A stretch of DNA of 64,000 nucleotides from Periplaneta americana (taxonomy: Eukaryota > Arthropoda > Insecta > Blattodea > Blattidae): the NCBI RefSeq assembly GCF_040183065.1, contig NC_091124.1, positions 69,139,001-69,203,000 of the forward strand, in the 5' to 3' direction. This document shows, one piece after another, positions 39,660 through 53,029 of the stretch. Numbering within the stretch: position 1 is the first letter of the stretch; each line of letters begins with the position of its first letter. Position numbers and translations under genes: made by a program. Below the pieces are notes generated by a model. It had not been told where the DNA came from. It saw only the letters and a program-made list of their open reading frames with translations, and made no database searches.

Positions 39660-40037
39660 TTTCGCTAATGAGCATGTGAACACTCCATAAATTAAAATTG
39701 CCGCGAAGTAACATAGCAGGAAATAAGGTCCTTGAACTAAATAAGATCCTAGAAATCTTAACGCCTAACCCCAAACTCATAGAATCTATATTAGCAACGG
39801 AAACCCGTACGACGTCCAAGACTTCACCCCAGCCTATTTTACTACCTATTGCAGATGATATATGAAATGAAGGGAAGGTGGAGAGTGTTGGTAGAATGAT
39901 AGATGAAAACGGGAGTACTCGAGAAAAACCCTCTGCGTCTGTTTTGTCCACCACAAATTTCATCACAACCTACGCGGGGATCGAACCTGGGCCATATGGA
40001 TGGAAAATATCGCTTTAGCGCTTGAGCCACAGACGAG
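39660..40037 (-). mobile_element. tRNA-derived SINE, minus strand
   Basis: On minus, 40037 down to about 39968 is tRNA-like: A-box-like GTCTGTGGCTCAAGCG and B box GGTTCGATCCCC. The non-tRNA body continues to about 39660 and includes a GATGAAATTTGTGGTGGACA block. Open frames across it on either strand are shadows. It ends near the neighbouring, differently built SINE at 40100-40965. Confidence 0.65.
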
Positions 40038-40243
40038 GTCAGTAGTAGCGATTGTAATAGTAGTGGCAGTGGCAGTGATACCGGTAGTATTTTATTTAAA
40101 GACGTTTTCAACTGCAGCGATTATTCAACTTCTAAATTCAACGTGGGCGAGAAATGGTTCGTTAACCAATTGTGCCTCTTATATGTTCCGTAAATCCACG
40201 ACACAGAACGCGCATCTTTACTTCTCTCCTGGAGGAGATCATG

Positions 40244-40880
40244 CTAAGGATATTAATTCATTCATTCATTCATTCATTCATACATTCATTCATTCATTCA
40301 TAGTGTTCTGCCCATGGGCAGGTCTTTCACTTCAAACCCAGGTTTCTCCAATTTTTCCTATTTTCTGCCTTCCTCTTTGTCTCCGCATATGATCCATATA
40401 TCTTAATATCGTCTATTATCTGATATCTTTTTCTGCCCCGGACTCTTCTCCTGTTCACCATTCCTTCCAGTGCATCCTTCAGAAGGCAGTTTCTTTTCAA
40501 CCAGTGACTCAGCCAATTCCTTTTCCTCTTCCTGATCAGTTTCAGAATCATTATTTCTTCACCCATCTTTCCAACACAGCTTTGTTTCTTAGTCTGTATG
40601 TTCATTTCACACGCTCCACCCTTCTCCATATCCACATTTGAAATGCTTCTATTATAGTCGCTTCTCTTCACTTCGTCGTAATGTCCATGTTTCTACCCCA
40701 TATAATGCTACACTCCACACAAAACACTTCACTAGACTCTTCCGCAGAAGATGCTCCTTTTTATATTAAAAGCTTCCTTTCCCATTGCTATTCTCCTTTT
40801 GACTTCTTGACAGCAGCTCATGTTACTGCTTATAGTACACCCCAAGTATTTGAAGCTGCCTACTTGCACTAAGGATATTA
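40244..40880 (-). mobile_element. 5'-truncated LINE inserted in the SINE
   Basis: The insert is 40256-40868, on minus, ending in a (TGAA)n tail (plus-strand TTCA repeat, about 40256-40300). It is flanked by an exact 12-bp duplication CTAAGGATATTA (40244-40255 and 40869-40880). Decoding minus gives FKYLGCTISSNMSCCQEVKR near its 5' edge and then ORF2's C-terminal region. The tail repeat and 3' end match the fragments at 49680-50150. Confidence 0.9.
40327..40868 (-). pseudogene. LINE ORF2 (endonuclease-reverse transcriptase) C-terminal fragment
   Basis: The 3'-terminal part of a non-LTR reverse transcriptase ORF. After the polymerase-proximal FKYLGCTI block it has the usual arginine-rich C-terminal stretch with LIRKRKRNWLSHWLKRNCLL, then KDALEGMVNRRRVRGRKRYQ, and ends near NRKNWRNLGLK (115 codons open from 40671 to 40327). 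Upstream, stops and frameshifts interrupt the region of the ETW motif. The palm-domain catalytic YADD and the endonuclease are missing because of 5' truncation. RTE- or CR1-like clades are both possible. Confidence 0.8.
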
Positions 40881-41246
40881 TCGTCCTTTAAAATCGGTCG
40901 GGTTTGAACCCGCAAACCTCGGATTCAATCACTAACATGGTAACCAATCCAAAATAACTTTATCTTCGCTATATTAAAATAAAGTTCTCTGCACCAAAGA
41001 GTTCAAAAGCATCTTCGGTTTTTCTATTATTCTGTCCAGGACGCATGCATTCTTTGTTAAAAATCAGTAGACAATTTAGTGCACAAATTAAAGAAAATAC
41101 TTATCTTCATTATATCAAATACATTGCCCTGGATCAGAGGAGAGAAATCAATAAAATGTTCTATATCAAAACAAAACCATTATAAGTACATGACACGTCT
41201 CCTAAATACTCATCTGACTTTAAATGCACATTTTTATAAACAGAAA

Positions 41247-41248
<2 letters not shown>

Positions 41249-41321
<73 letters not shown>
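41249..41321. repeat. (AT)n microsatellite
   Basis: About 36 perfect AT units; the Tyr/Ile frame over it is an artefact. Confidence 0.97.
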
Positions 41322-41324
<3 letters not shown>

Positions 41325-42338
41325 AATTACTGCAATATAGACTAGCTATTTTACGCGAAATTGTATAAAATTAATTATATATAAGTTATCTATTTAAAAG
41401 ACACAACCACACAATTATAATAAATTACTGGTAAATCAACTGTCTCACTTTGTACAATCCAGGAAACGAAAATGTACAGTACCTTATTTGAGTCAATTGT
41501 AAATTTATGTACTGTACCGTACCTACGATTAATAATAGTTCAAGAAAATAACGTATAAAAGGCAATGTTATTCCCAACATGATTAGAGAGAGGATTGAGT
41601 TGTTACAGTAAGGATCGAACATAGCTATAGTTATCACATCTTCATGACAATCTTCCTTTCTACTTTCTTTCTTGTGCGCGATGCCTATGATTGAGTCACC
41701 GTAGAATACACAGAGCACTTCATTTCATAGACGAGAGGGGGCGTTCTTGATTGTGATCTTTGATAGCCTACCTGATAGCTCAATTGCTTGATCGATAAAG
41801 CTTCAATTTCATTGTGCTGCATCATACATCATATGTAGGCCTACATTAGCTGAAACATTCGTTGTTAAGTTTGACACGATTTCGTTTTTAAATCGGCGAG
41901 GGAAGATGTGAAACATGGAATATAGCCTACGCAGTTTCTCAAGATCATCTACAATATATCTCCAAATTGTCATATGTAAACAAAACTCAAAATAAAAACA
42001 TTTCTAAATTGGCTAGTTAGGAATGATTCAAGAACAGCTCCTGCAGTGAACGGGTCATTCTGCCCAGGAAAGGTAGGAGCACAGATATTATATTTCCGTA
42101 TTTCGGATTACGTACCCGTAATTGATTGCTGTATTAATTGCCACTAAATACCGGTACTTAAGTTTCAGTAGTCCAACACTATTTGATGAGTCATTCAGCT
42201 AGCCTACTGGGTGACTTTAATTTCGTTGTCTTCAGGAAAGGTCTGTTAAAATAGTTGAATAGGCCTATTCCATCACCGGTACGCTACTTTTTATAACTTG
42301 TACTACAGACTAATTCGTTCCTACTGATTACTTTCACA

Positions 42339-42350
42339 ATAATAATAATG

Positions 42351-42383
<33 letters not shown>
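42339..42383. repeat. (TAA)n microsatellite
   Basis: About 15 units with one TGA interruption. Confidence 0.93.
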
Positions 42384-42384
<1 letters not shown>

Positions 42385-42476
42385 CTACATTTTGATTGCA
42401 CAACTTTTAACACTATATCACTTAGGAATAAAAAAAATATATGTAGATCTATATCTATATGCTATATTTTTATTCC

Positions 42477-42531
<55 letters not shown>
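42477..42531. repeat. (TAA)n microsatellite
   Basis: About 18 units; opposite-strand Leu-rich frame is an artefact. Confidence 0.95.
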
Positions 42532-43696
42532 GTTTATTTTAGCGGCACCAACTGTGACCAGATGTGGGGAGACAATAGCGACATCTGTGACTAATCTTGC
42601 CACAGTCCTTGTCTCCTGTTACTTATCTATCCCCTTGTCTAACACTACTTTTTTATAACCTTGTCACATTTCTCGGCCTTATATCACTTGACTATCCAGT
42701 CGTCTAACTTAGCGTAACCTTTAACGTGCAATATTTACGGAAATACACGTTGACTGAGGATAAACCACAATGCAACACGATTCCCACTAACAGACATCAA
42801 ATACGGTAAACCCATGGTGCCGTTAAAGTAAATAATTACGATGGAATAGCTATAGTGATCCACGATAGTTTGTGCCACTAATTTGATACCGGTACACGAT
42901 AAAATACTAATTTTTATCCATTTGGTCCAGGGAAAATACCCGTCTTTTACGAAAACACTTTTCGTTTATTCACTGATTTATAGTAGATATGTACTATTAT
43001 ACCAGGCTTGCAGAAATGAACACCAATTGTGACGTACGTCATACAGAGGAATACGTCATTCATCCCCTCCCTCCACCCGCGTCATTGACTTGGTAAGGGA
43101 GGAGATTTGTATTATTTTTTTATTTAACAACAGGAGAATTTATTAGCGAGCACTTCATTAGGAAAGAAGAAAATGTATTTTATCAGAAAGAAGGAGAAAT
43201 CTTTATTTTGAAACACTTAAAATGTTTACAGTCTTCTTCTTCTTGTTCTTGTTTTTCTTGTTCTTGTTCTTGTTCTTGTTCTTCTTCTTCTTCTTCTTCT
43301 TCTTCTCCTTCTGGCCTCTACAACAACAATTTTCCATCGATTTCGATTCTGGGCAACTTTTTTTTTACCAAATGAAACTTGTTTTTTTTTTTAATTTAAA
43401 GTAGTTTTATGTACAATGATTAAATAAATTACAAACCGAAATTAATAAAGAATATTATAGGAATAATAACAGTAATAAATATATAATGTTTAAATACAAT
43501 CAAAATACTGATACTGTAATAAAAATATAAAGTAAACAGTGATCTCTACAACAACAGTTTTCCATCGATCTCGATTCTGGCAACTTTTTTTTTATCGAAT
43601 GAAAACCTTTTTTTTTTTAATTTAAAGTAACTTATATACAGTGGTTAAATAAATTACAAACCAAAATTAATAAAGAATATTATAGGAATAAAAACA

Positions 43697-45908
<2,212 letters not shown>

Positions 45909-45952
45909 TATATACAATATTAAAATACAATCAAAATACTGATATTGTAATA

Positions 45953-46634
45953 ATAGTACATGATGCAACGAGCCTATAATGATAGTAATTAAGAAGCGAG
46001 TATGGATGTCTATGAAACGAGCGCAAGCAAGTTTCATAATTTTCATACGATCTTCTTAATTACCATTATAGGCGAGTTTCATACGACTTTTTATGCTCGA
46101 CCATATTTCTAACTTGAAATTATTCATTTTATTTGTATCTAACTGACCTTGAGCAATACCTCGTAAATTGTGAGATGTGCGCAGACGCGAAAGTATTGAT
46201 TTTTTCCGAGGAACAGATGTCCACATTGACCTTGATATAATCTAGAGAGTAAACTAAATATTAACTTTGATATAACATTGAAATTAAATTAGACATTGAA
46301 AAACGAGATGACAAATTGAATTTATTTGAATATTATTTACAATTAACACTAATTATTATAGTAACAGAACATAACCTTCTGCGACAGTATTGGATTTCCA
46401 GCCTCCGTGACTTTTCGCTAATTCTCTTTCGATTCCATATCCGAGAATAATCGATACTTGCGGTTTTATAACGGTACAAAGCTGACTTGTCATTGGCAGA
46501 GGTTTTATAACGGTACAACGCTGACTTGTCATTGGCTGAACACCTGTACTTTAATGAGTAGATGTACTTTAATGACATGCATTAAAGGAATGCTACCAGG
46601 TGTATAATTACTACATTTCGGCAAGGTCGAGCAT
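45953..46634. mobile_element. Composite insertion in array unit 2
   Basis: The array sequence breaks after GATATTGTAATA and resumes with ATAAAAATATAAAGG, giving a possible 3-bp ATA duplication. The insert has two parts. The first (about 45972-46074) is a hairpin with arms GCCTATAATGATAGTAATTA and TAATTACCATTATAGGC. The second (46088-46638) is bounded by perfect 15-bp inverted repeats TTTTTATGCTCGACC / GGTCGAGCATAAAAA. Inside, a 42-bp unit containing TTTTATAACGGTACAA and GCTGACTTGTCATTGGC is directly duplicated at about 46459-46543. There is no transposase. Confidence 0.65.
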
Positions 46635-46924
46635 AAAAATATAAAGGAAACATTGATCTCCACAACAACAGTTTTTCATCAATCTCAATTCTGGGCAACT
46701 TTTTTTTTACCAAATGAAACTTTTTGTTGTTGTTTTTTTTTTTTTTTTTTTAAATTTAAAGTAATTTATGTACACTTAGCGGCAAAAAGAATGGGCCGAC
46801 TCTTGGTCGAAAGAAATGCTAAGTTCTATCGTGCGGTTCACTCGTGTAAACGTAACCCAGTGCAAGGCATTGCTGTGGTGTCTCTTCATTGAAAGTCATC
46901 GGTCTATAATGTAATAAACCTTAT

Positions 46925-46998
46925 GAGCAGTGTGTGGCCCAGTGGTAAGAAGTCTGACATCCGTGCCAGAGGTTGTAAGTTCGCCTCCTGGTACGGTA
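46925..46998 (+). other. tRNA-like segment in the Tc1-like element
   Basis: TGGCCCAGTGGTAAGAAG (A-box-like) is followed by GGTTGTAAGTTCGCCTCC (B-box-like), then a T-run. It resembles a SINE head or a tRNA pseudogene and cannot be a working tRNA as written. Confidence 0.5.
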
Positions 46999-47268
46999 AA
47001 ATTATTTATTTTTTTTTTTTAACTTTTACTTAATTTATTAGTTTAAATGTGAAATGGCATTTGTTAACAAACTTCGTTATGCCTGCCTTGTAAAGATATT
47101 ATTGCCCAACATCTGTGGGCTATTAATAGGTGAGACCTGGCCTGTATAAACAAAAATACTTGTTTCACATCCTAAAGAAACGGACGCATATCAAACACAA
47201 ATAAATAATTAAATTAACAAAAACAAACAATTTGTTAATATATTAACAAAACAAGGCTGTGGTGGGGA

Positions 47269-47860
47269 CTAGTATCTCGTCCACAAACCACCTGCGTCAA
47301 CATCTGCCCTCATTATGTGCGGCATGGAGTCCACAACATTATGAAACAGGTCTAAATTCTTGGCCATCTTCTCCCTTGCATCTAGAACTCTGTCGCACAA
47401 TTCCTCAGGTGTCCGAACGGGTGGTTGTTCTGCCCAATTAGAGCGTAGGATCCTTTTGACTGCAGCCCACAAATTTTGAAACGGATTCATATCTGGTGAA
47501 TTTGGAGGCCAGTCGACTGAGTCGACATCACGCCTCCTCGTAAACCATCTTTGAATCCGGTTGGCGGTGTGTATCGGATGATTATCCTGCTGGAAGAAAA
47601 GTGTTCCTTCTGGATATCGTTTTCGGGCAGAAGGGATCATTACATTTGCCAAAATGTGTTCGTAGACTTCTGCCGTAAACAGACCGTGGATGCATTCCAG
47701 AAGTCCTGCCCTATCGTATGACACCCACCGCCAACACGCGACTCTCACGCTAAGTGTATCGGTGGTCATTCATACAATAAACTAGGGCAGTACTATCATT
47801 GCTATTGGAGACAATTACCTCGTCAGAGAAAATGACATTTCTCCAATCAAAGTTCTGTCG
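47269..47860 (-). pseudogene. Broken Tc1-type transposase
   Basis: The minus strand holds most of the catalytic domain. VIFSDEVIV near 47815-47850 has the first Asp. A frameshift or stop near 47757-47765 follows. A 166-codon open frame (47769-47269) then contains FFQQDNHPIHTANRIQRWF with the second Asp, and DWPPNSPDMNPFQNLWAAVK. In active Tc1 enzymes the last block reads NPIENxW, where Glu is catalytic. Here it is NPFQNLW, so Glu has become Gln. The loss of frame and of the catalytic Glu mean it is inactive. The N-terminal paired helix-turn-helix is not recognisable. Confidence 0.88.
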
Positions 47861-48164
47861 GAGAGTAGCATACACAGAATGTTAATGAAGACAATTATCT
47901 GGTCGGAGAAAATGACATTTCTCCAATAGAAGTCCTGTCGGAACCAGGGCAATGAGTTATTGTTTCTGTGCCATCTTCAAGCGTAATGACGAGACAGAAC
48001 GTTATATTAACAGAAAGCAGTATTGCTTGAAAGAGAGAGGGAGGTTTATTATTTATTAGGGTTTGGGCATATTCTAAGATATATCGCCACATAATTATAG
48101 CTTTGCGAGACACATATGATGGCAAATTTGTAATAAAAAAAATGAAGAAGATTGGGGGAAATTC

Positions 48165-48242
48165 GAACCTTGAGCTACTAGTGCTAACGTGTTCAATATA
48201 CCAATGCCGTAACAACTTACGCCACTGCAACTGTTTATACCA
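48165..48242 (-). other. tRNA-like segment, minus strand
   Basis: On minus the sequence runs AGTGGCGTAAGTTG (A-box-like) to CAAGGTTCGAATTTCC (B-box-like) with a tRNA-like spacing. It is probably a SINE head trapped in, or carried by, the Tc1-like element. Confidence 0.45.
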
Positions 48243-49259
48243 GTTCAGCATAATACATGGTTTTCCTGTTCATATTCACTCTGGTCGATTTTGTATTTAT
48301 CAATTTTATTATTATTTCACTCTTCAAGGGCCCTGATGTATCTAGAATCAACCCACCATTCGATTTTATTACATATTTTAGCCTCTTAAACAAAATACAG
48401 CAAATTTAAATGGTTTAATTATGTGTTACCTAGTGAACTATGACGTTGACGAGACGAGCATGCGCAATGTATGTCTCTGGAACTTGGAAATTGTCGGCCG
48501 GCTCATTCTTTTTGCCGCTAAGTGTACAATGATTAAATAAATTACAAACCGAAATTAATAAAGAATATTATAGCAATAATAACAGTAATAAATATATAAT
48601 GTTTAAATACAATGAAAATACTGATATTGTAATAAAAATATAAAGTAATCAGTGATCTCTACAACAACAGTTTTCCATCGATTTCAATTCTGGGCAACTT
48701 TTTTTTTACCAAATGAAACTTTTTGTTCTTTTTTTTCTTTTTTAATTTAAAGTAATTTAGGTACCAAATGAAAACTTTTTTTTTTAATTTAAAGTAACTT
48801 ATATACAATGATTAAATAAATTACAAAACAAAATTAGGAAAGAATATTATAGGAATAATAACAGTAATAAATATATAATATTTAAATACAATCAAAATAC
48901 TGATACTGTAATAAAAATATAAAGTAAACAGTGATCTCTACAACAGTTTTCAGTCGATCTCGATTCTGAGCAACTTTTTTTTTTACCAAATGAAAACTTT
49001 TTTTTTTTTAATTTAAAGTAACTTATATACAATGATTAAATAAATTACAAAACAAAATTAGGAAAGAATATTATAGGAATAATAATAGTAATAAATAATT
49101 ATATAATATTTAAATACAATCAAAATACTGATATTGTAATAAAAATATAAAGTAAACAAATTAGTATTAGTTCCTTGAAACACTTTACAGACTAAAAAAC
49201 ATTACATTGAATTCTACAACAAGGAAAAACTTTAGATTAAAAAACTAAAAAAATTCCCA

Positions 49260-49680
49260 TACAATTTTGTCTTTGTATGCTTGCTTTTTCCATCTCGTTC
49301 TTTTCAGAAAGTCACTATATATAACTTTATCCAATTGACCTTGTTGCTGAATCACAAATTGTACCGTGTATCCAATAATGTGTCATGGGCGTGAGGTGAT
49401 GATCTGGTTGAAGAAAAAACTGCACTGAAGGAGGCACAAATCTAATTCGATTAAGATATTCCAGTGCCTGCACTATTACCAGGCGCACTCTAGGGCAAAA
49501 GAAAATACGATGTTCAAGATTATCAATATGCCTACACACACACAAGCAGGAGAATCCACCATTTATATATATACACGAAATAATCGCTCCCGTATCAGTA
49601 AAATGTCATAAACCACAGAATAACATAAGGAACGAAGTTCCACTGAAAGATGCGTAGCACTTACGTTTTCTCCAAAAAGG
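49260..49680 (-). pseudogene. LINE ORF2 C-terminal remnant with Cys/His knuckle
   Basis: The minus strand reads VYDILLIRERLFRVYI near 49560-49612, then CLCVCRHIDNLEHRIFFCPR at about 49490-49550. This fits the zinc-knuckle tail (CxxC...EH..F.CP) of Jockey/R1-type LINE ORF2 proteins. The frame continues through 49327 and beyond. Upstream domains are missing. The tandem array begins just 3' of this remnant in its own orientation, so the array may be the LINE's 3' UTR repeats (inference). Confidence 0.65.
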
Positions 49681-49908
49681 AATTGGTTAGGTCAGTGGCT
49701 GAGAAGAAACTGCCTATTGAAGGATGCACTGGAAGGAATGGTGAAGAGGAGAAGAGTTCAGGACAGAAGAAGATATAGGATGATAGACGACATTAAGGTA
49801 TATGGATCATGCAGAGACGAAGAGGAGGGCAGAAAATAGGAAAGATTGGAGAAAGCTGAGTTTGCAGTGAAAGACCTGCCCTTGGGCAGAACACTATGAA
49901 TAAATGAA
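49680..49908 (+). pseudogene. LINE 3'-end fragment, copy 1
   Basis: The plus-strand sequence matches the C-terminal arginine-rich end of the LINE at 40256-40868. It has the equivalents of KDALEGMV...RRYxMIDDIK, the 3' signature CTTGGGCAGAACACTATGAA, and the start of a TGAA-type tail. Heavily 5'-truncated and frame-broken. Confidence 0.75.
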
Positions 49909-49910
49909 AA

Positions 49911-50150
49911 CAAATTGACTAGATCACTAATTAAGAAGAAACTACCTACTGAAGGGTCCACTGGAAGAATTGGTTAACAGGAGAGAAGTTCGGAGCAGAA
50001 GAAGATATCAGATGATAGACAACATTAAGATACTGTATATGGATCGTATGTGCAAACTAAGAGAAAGGCAGAAAACAGGGAACATTGGAGAATGTTTGGT
50101 TTGCAGTGAAAGACCTGTCCTTGGGCAGAAAACTAGGAATGAATTGTGTT
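49911..50150 (+). pseudogene. LINE 3'-end fragment, copy 2
   Basis: A second head-to-tail copy of the same LINE end, with the same CTTGGGCAGAA 3' signature and more divergence. The minus-strand open frame at 49758-49961 spanning the junction is a shadow. Confidence 0.75.
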
Positions 50151-50958
50151 TATGCCATTGAGTCTTTTATTCATGTTTAACATTTGAAGCTCTATACAGT
50201 AACTGGTACAATGCCTATTGCTGAAACAATATGGTTAAGGGGAGTGAGTTAGTGATGTCTGTGCGATTAAAAAAAATTCAGTACTGTACAAAAGTTTAGT
50301 TCAATATTTCCAGGCTTTTAGTGCTCAGAGTGGAATAAAAATTTCCATGCTTATACAATCAATCATTCTGAATTAAGTGGTATAAAAGACAACTAATTAG
50401 TTTCGTATCCACGTGCAAAAGAAAGGCCTAACTGATAACCTGTTTTCCCACTTTGCTAAGTGTACCTCATTCTTCAGGTGCACATTACTTACCACAATCT
50501 TCACTCATAAACCTCGTATTTTTTTAAGTTACCTAGTATGTTTATTGTAAATTCTAAAGCAAAATTTAGTTAAATATTTCACTCTTAGTGAAATAGAAAA
50601 AAATATTGAACTTTGTTTAACATTATTTGTATTTTTTTTCAATGTAGATATATATTTTTTCTCCTGCTACGTGTGTGATATTCTTAAACCCGTATGTCTA
50701 CTATGTAGAACACAGGCTGCAGAAAACACTCTAAAAATTTCATATAAATTGATTCAATAGTTTCAGAGAAAAATGCACTTAAGTTTGAAAAATGTCAATT
50801 TATGGAAAACTGCATTAAAAAAGGAAGGACGCATGAATTACATGTACCGCCAAATTTAAAGAGATCATTTAAAGGGCTTATCTGCAGAAATACCCGTAAA
50901 ATATTTATATTGTTTTACAGACCAACTTTTGTACTTTTTAAAAATACAAATAAAAAAT
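50151..50958. other. AT-rich spacer
   Basis: No gene or transposon recognised. Confidence 0.45.
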
Positions 50959-51415
50959 CGGATGTTACCGGTTGTTCTTTATGGTTGTGAAACTTGGACT
51001 CTCACTTTGAGAGAGAGGTGTTTGAGAATAAAGCTCTTAGGAAAATATTTGGGGCTAAGAGGGATGAAGTTACAGGAGAATGGAGAAAGTTACACAACAC
51101 GGAACTGCACGCATTGTATTCTTCACCAGACATAATTAGGAACATTAAATCCAGACGTTTGAGATGGGCAGAGCATGTAGCACGTATGGGCGAATCCAGA
51201 AATGCATATATGGTGTTAGTTGGGAGGCTGGAGGGGAAAAAGACCTTTGGGGAGGCCGAGACGTAGATGGGAGGATAATATTAAAATGGATTTGAGGGAG
51301 GTGGGATATGATAATAGAGACTGGATTGGTCTTGCTCAGGATAAGGACCTATGGCGGGCTTATGTGAGGGCGGCAATGAACCTCCAGGTTCCTTAAAGGC
51401 CAGTAAGTAAGTGAG
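50959..51415 (+). pseudogene. LINE ORF2 C-terminal end (second LINE family)
   Basis: Blocks on plus are MLPVVLYGCETWTL (polymerase-proximal ETW block); then, after a frameshift near 51000-51030, FENKALRKIFGAKRDEVTGE and NIKSRRLRWAEHVARMGESR; then, after another shift near 51240, GRPRRRWEDNIKMDLREVGY and AYVRAAMNLQVP-stop at 51394-51396. The short 3' end has GTAAGTAAGTGAG. The sequence is typical of the C-terminus of insect LINE reverse transcriptases. It is broken in at least two places and 5'-truncated. Confidence 0.85.
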
Positions 51416-51440
51416 TACCATAATTAATTTTTCTTACTTT

Positions 51441-51560
51441 GGGCGCACCAAAAGCCGATGGCTAGACCTTCGGCTTTCACAGTAATAACCCGGGTTCTAA
51501 TCCCAGTGGGTCGAATTGGAGTTGTGGTGAACAAAAACAGTTCTTATTGGTAGCACACAA
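51441..51560 (+). mobile_element. SINE fragment
   Basis: A tRNA-like head with a B-box-like GGGTTCTAATCCC near 51491-51503 and a short non-tRNA body. The A box is poorly preserved and no tail or target duplication was found. Confidence 0.45.
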
Positions 51561-53000
51561 AAAGAAAAACAATAGGCATGGGTGCAAATAGCCATTGATG
51601 CTGACGCGCCCTTCAAATTTCACTATCTATCTATCTTATTGGTAGGTTTTCACTGGATACTGCTGTTTCCCATACTGATATTCCACCATTGCTCTACTAA
51701 TCATCGTCATCGTCATCATAATTATCATCATCACTATATAGTGCTATGTAGATGTAGTTTGCATCTCCTGATGCAGCGTGAGCAACACTAAAGCAGTAGC
51801 AAAAGAATTACAGATTCGACACTTCACTCTAGGTGGGAATGCTTGGGTGAATGATGCAATTCAAAAGTACCTGTCATTTGAAAAAAAAATCTTACATGTG
51901 TTCTTTGGACGTTGTTTGTGTGTTGTATTGCATTATAATTTATTTATGTAGTTTTGTTTGTCAATAAGACAAGTGTACTATCTGGTCTTTTGAGATGTAC
52001 TTATCTGTTTTGATAGTCCTATCAAAGTAGACCTACAACTTAAGTGTTTCATTTTTAAGTTCTGAGACGTGTATTTATAATAAGATATGCTTGCATCCTA
52101 GCATGCTGGTTACATATTTTCTGATAAAATGTATTTACATTTGTTTATCTCTTAAAAACTTAGGGTCTCTGTAAGTACTTTGAATTTTGCCCTTTTAATG
52201 CTTTATTGTTTTTCAGACTAAGAAACCTTATCTTCTGTTGTCATCTTAAGCAACTTCTTTTTTATGTATTTTTTATAATTTGCGTAAAATAATACTAATC
52301 ATCATCATCATCATCATAATTATCATAATATGGCAGTAATACTGTGCTTAATCATAACAACATAATTCAATTTTTTCTTTTTAGAAATACTTAGATTAAT
52401 ATAAAATAGTTCTTCACAGTGTAATGTGAAATACATGTATATGTGAGTCTTTAGGCTTTCACGATGACTATGATCAGAATCAGTTGTCCAGATTAGCCTG
52501 GTATAATGAGCCCAAAATAGTAGCTAGGCGACTTTTCTGATCTTAAGTTTTAACCTGTTGATGGAACCTGTATGTAGTCCTAAAACCTTGGAGATGTCAA
52601 GTTCCAGGAAACTGTAGATTACCCAAAAGCTTAATTCTGATACATAGGCTATATATCCATGGCTATAATATATCACAATATACTACCTGTACACATTCTT
52701 TCTGAGCATCCCTGATGATTAAACAAATAATGTTTTTTTTTTTTAAACATGTTCCATATCAACAGGAATTCACTTCTAGAATTTAATAATTTTAGATGCT
52801 TATAGGCCTACATCATTACTAACACTACCGGTACTACTAAAAGTATAAGAACAACAAATATCTAACTAGTTATACAGAAACTAAACAATTAAATGTGAAA
52901 AATAAGTTTTCGACACAAAAAAGTCAAATATAATCAATTTTTACCAAGCCTCGTCAGTTAATGTTCATAATTAGTGTCACAATAAATAACCAATACTTTT
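51561..53000. other. AT-rich spacer
   Basis: No gene recognised. There are small CAT-type triplet runs near 51700 and 52298-52315, a TACCGGTA site at 52826 and a TAGGCCTA site at 52803. Confidence 0.5.
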
Positions 53001-53029
53001 TCTAAATTTTTAAGTAAAAAGTAATGCCA

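Larger units (their letters stand above)
40100..40965 (-). mobile_element. Second SINE family, minus strand, split by a LINE
   Basis: The tRNA-like head on minus lies at about 40960-40890, with B box GGGTTCAAACCC. The body resumes beyond the LINE at 40255 down to about 40100. The two halves join across the LINE insertion at CTAAGGATATTA. This is a different SINE family from the 14.5-kb copy, judged by its body sequence. Confidence 0.65.
41322..43210. other. Spacer without recognised genes
   Basis: Moderately AT-rich, with two (TAA)n tracts (42339-42383 and 42477-42531), TACCGGTA sites at 42149 and 42887, and TAGGCCTA sites at 41836 and 42260. Near 43030-43055 two ACGTCA motifs, one in the palindrome TGACGTACGTCA, resemble CRE half-sites. 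No promoter can be claimed. Confidence 0.5.
46771..48526. mobile_element. Tc1-like element with TA target duplication
   Basis: The element is 46773-48524 (1752 bp). Both ends read CACTTAGCGGCAAAAAGAAT inward and are flanked by TA (46771-46772 and 48525-48526), as for Tc1/mariner. It carries a broken minus-strand transposase, an internal duplication of about 84 bp (about 47807-47945) and tRNA-like segments near both ends. It interrupts unit 3 of the tandem array, which rejoins precisely at TA. Confidence 0.93.

Noticed and set aside
39619-40392. Open frames of 89-130 codons
   Set aside because: They overlap SINE sequence and the TTCA repeat; SINEs are non-coding.
43028-43056. TGACGTACGTCA palindrome plus a nearby ACGTCA as a CRE-type promoter
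   Set aside because: Two half-sites without any transcription start, gene or conservation evidence are not enough to call a regulatory element.
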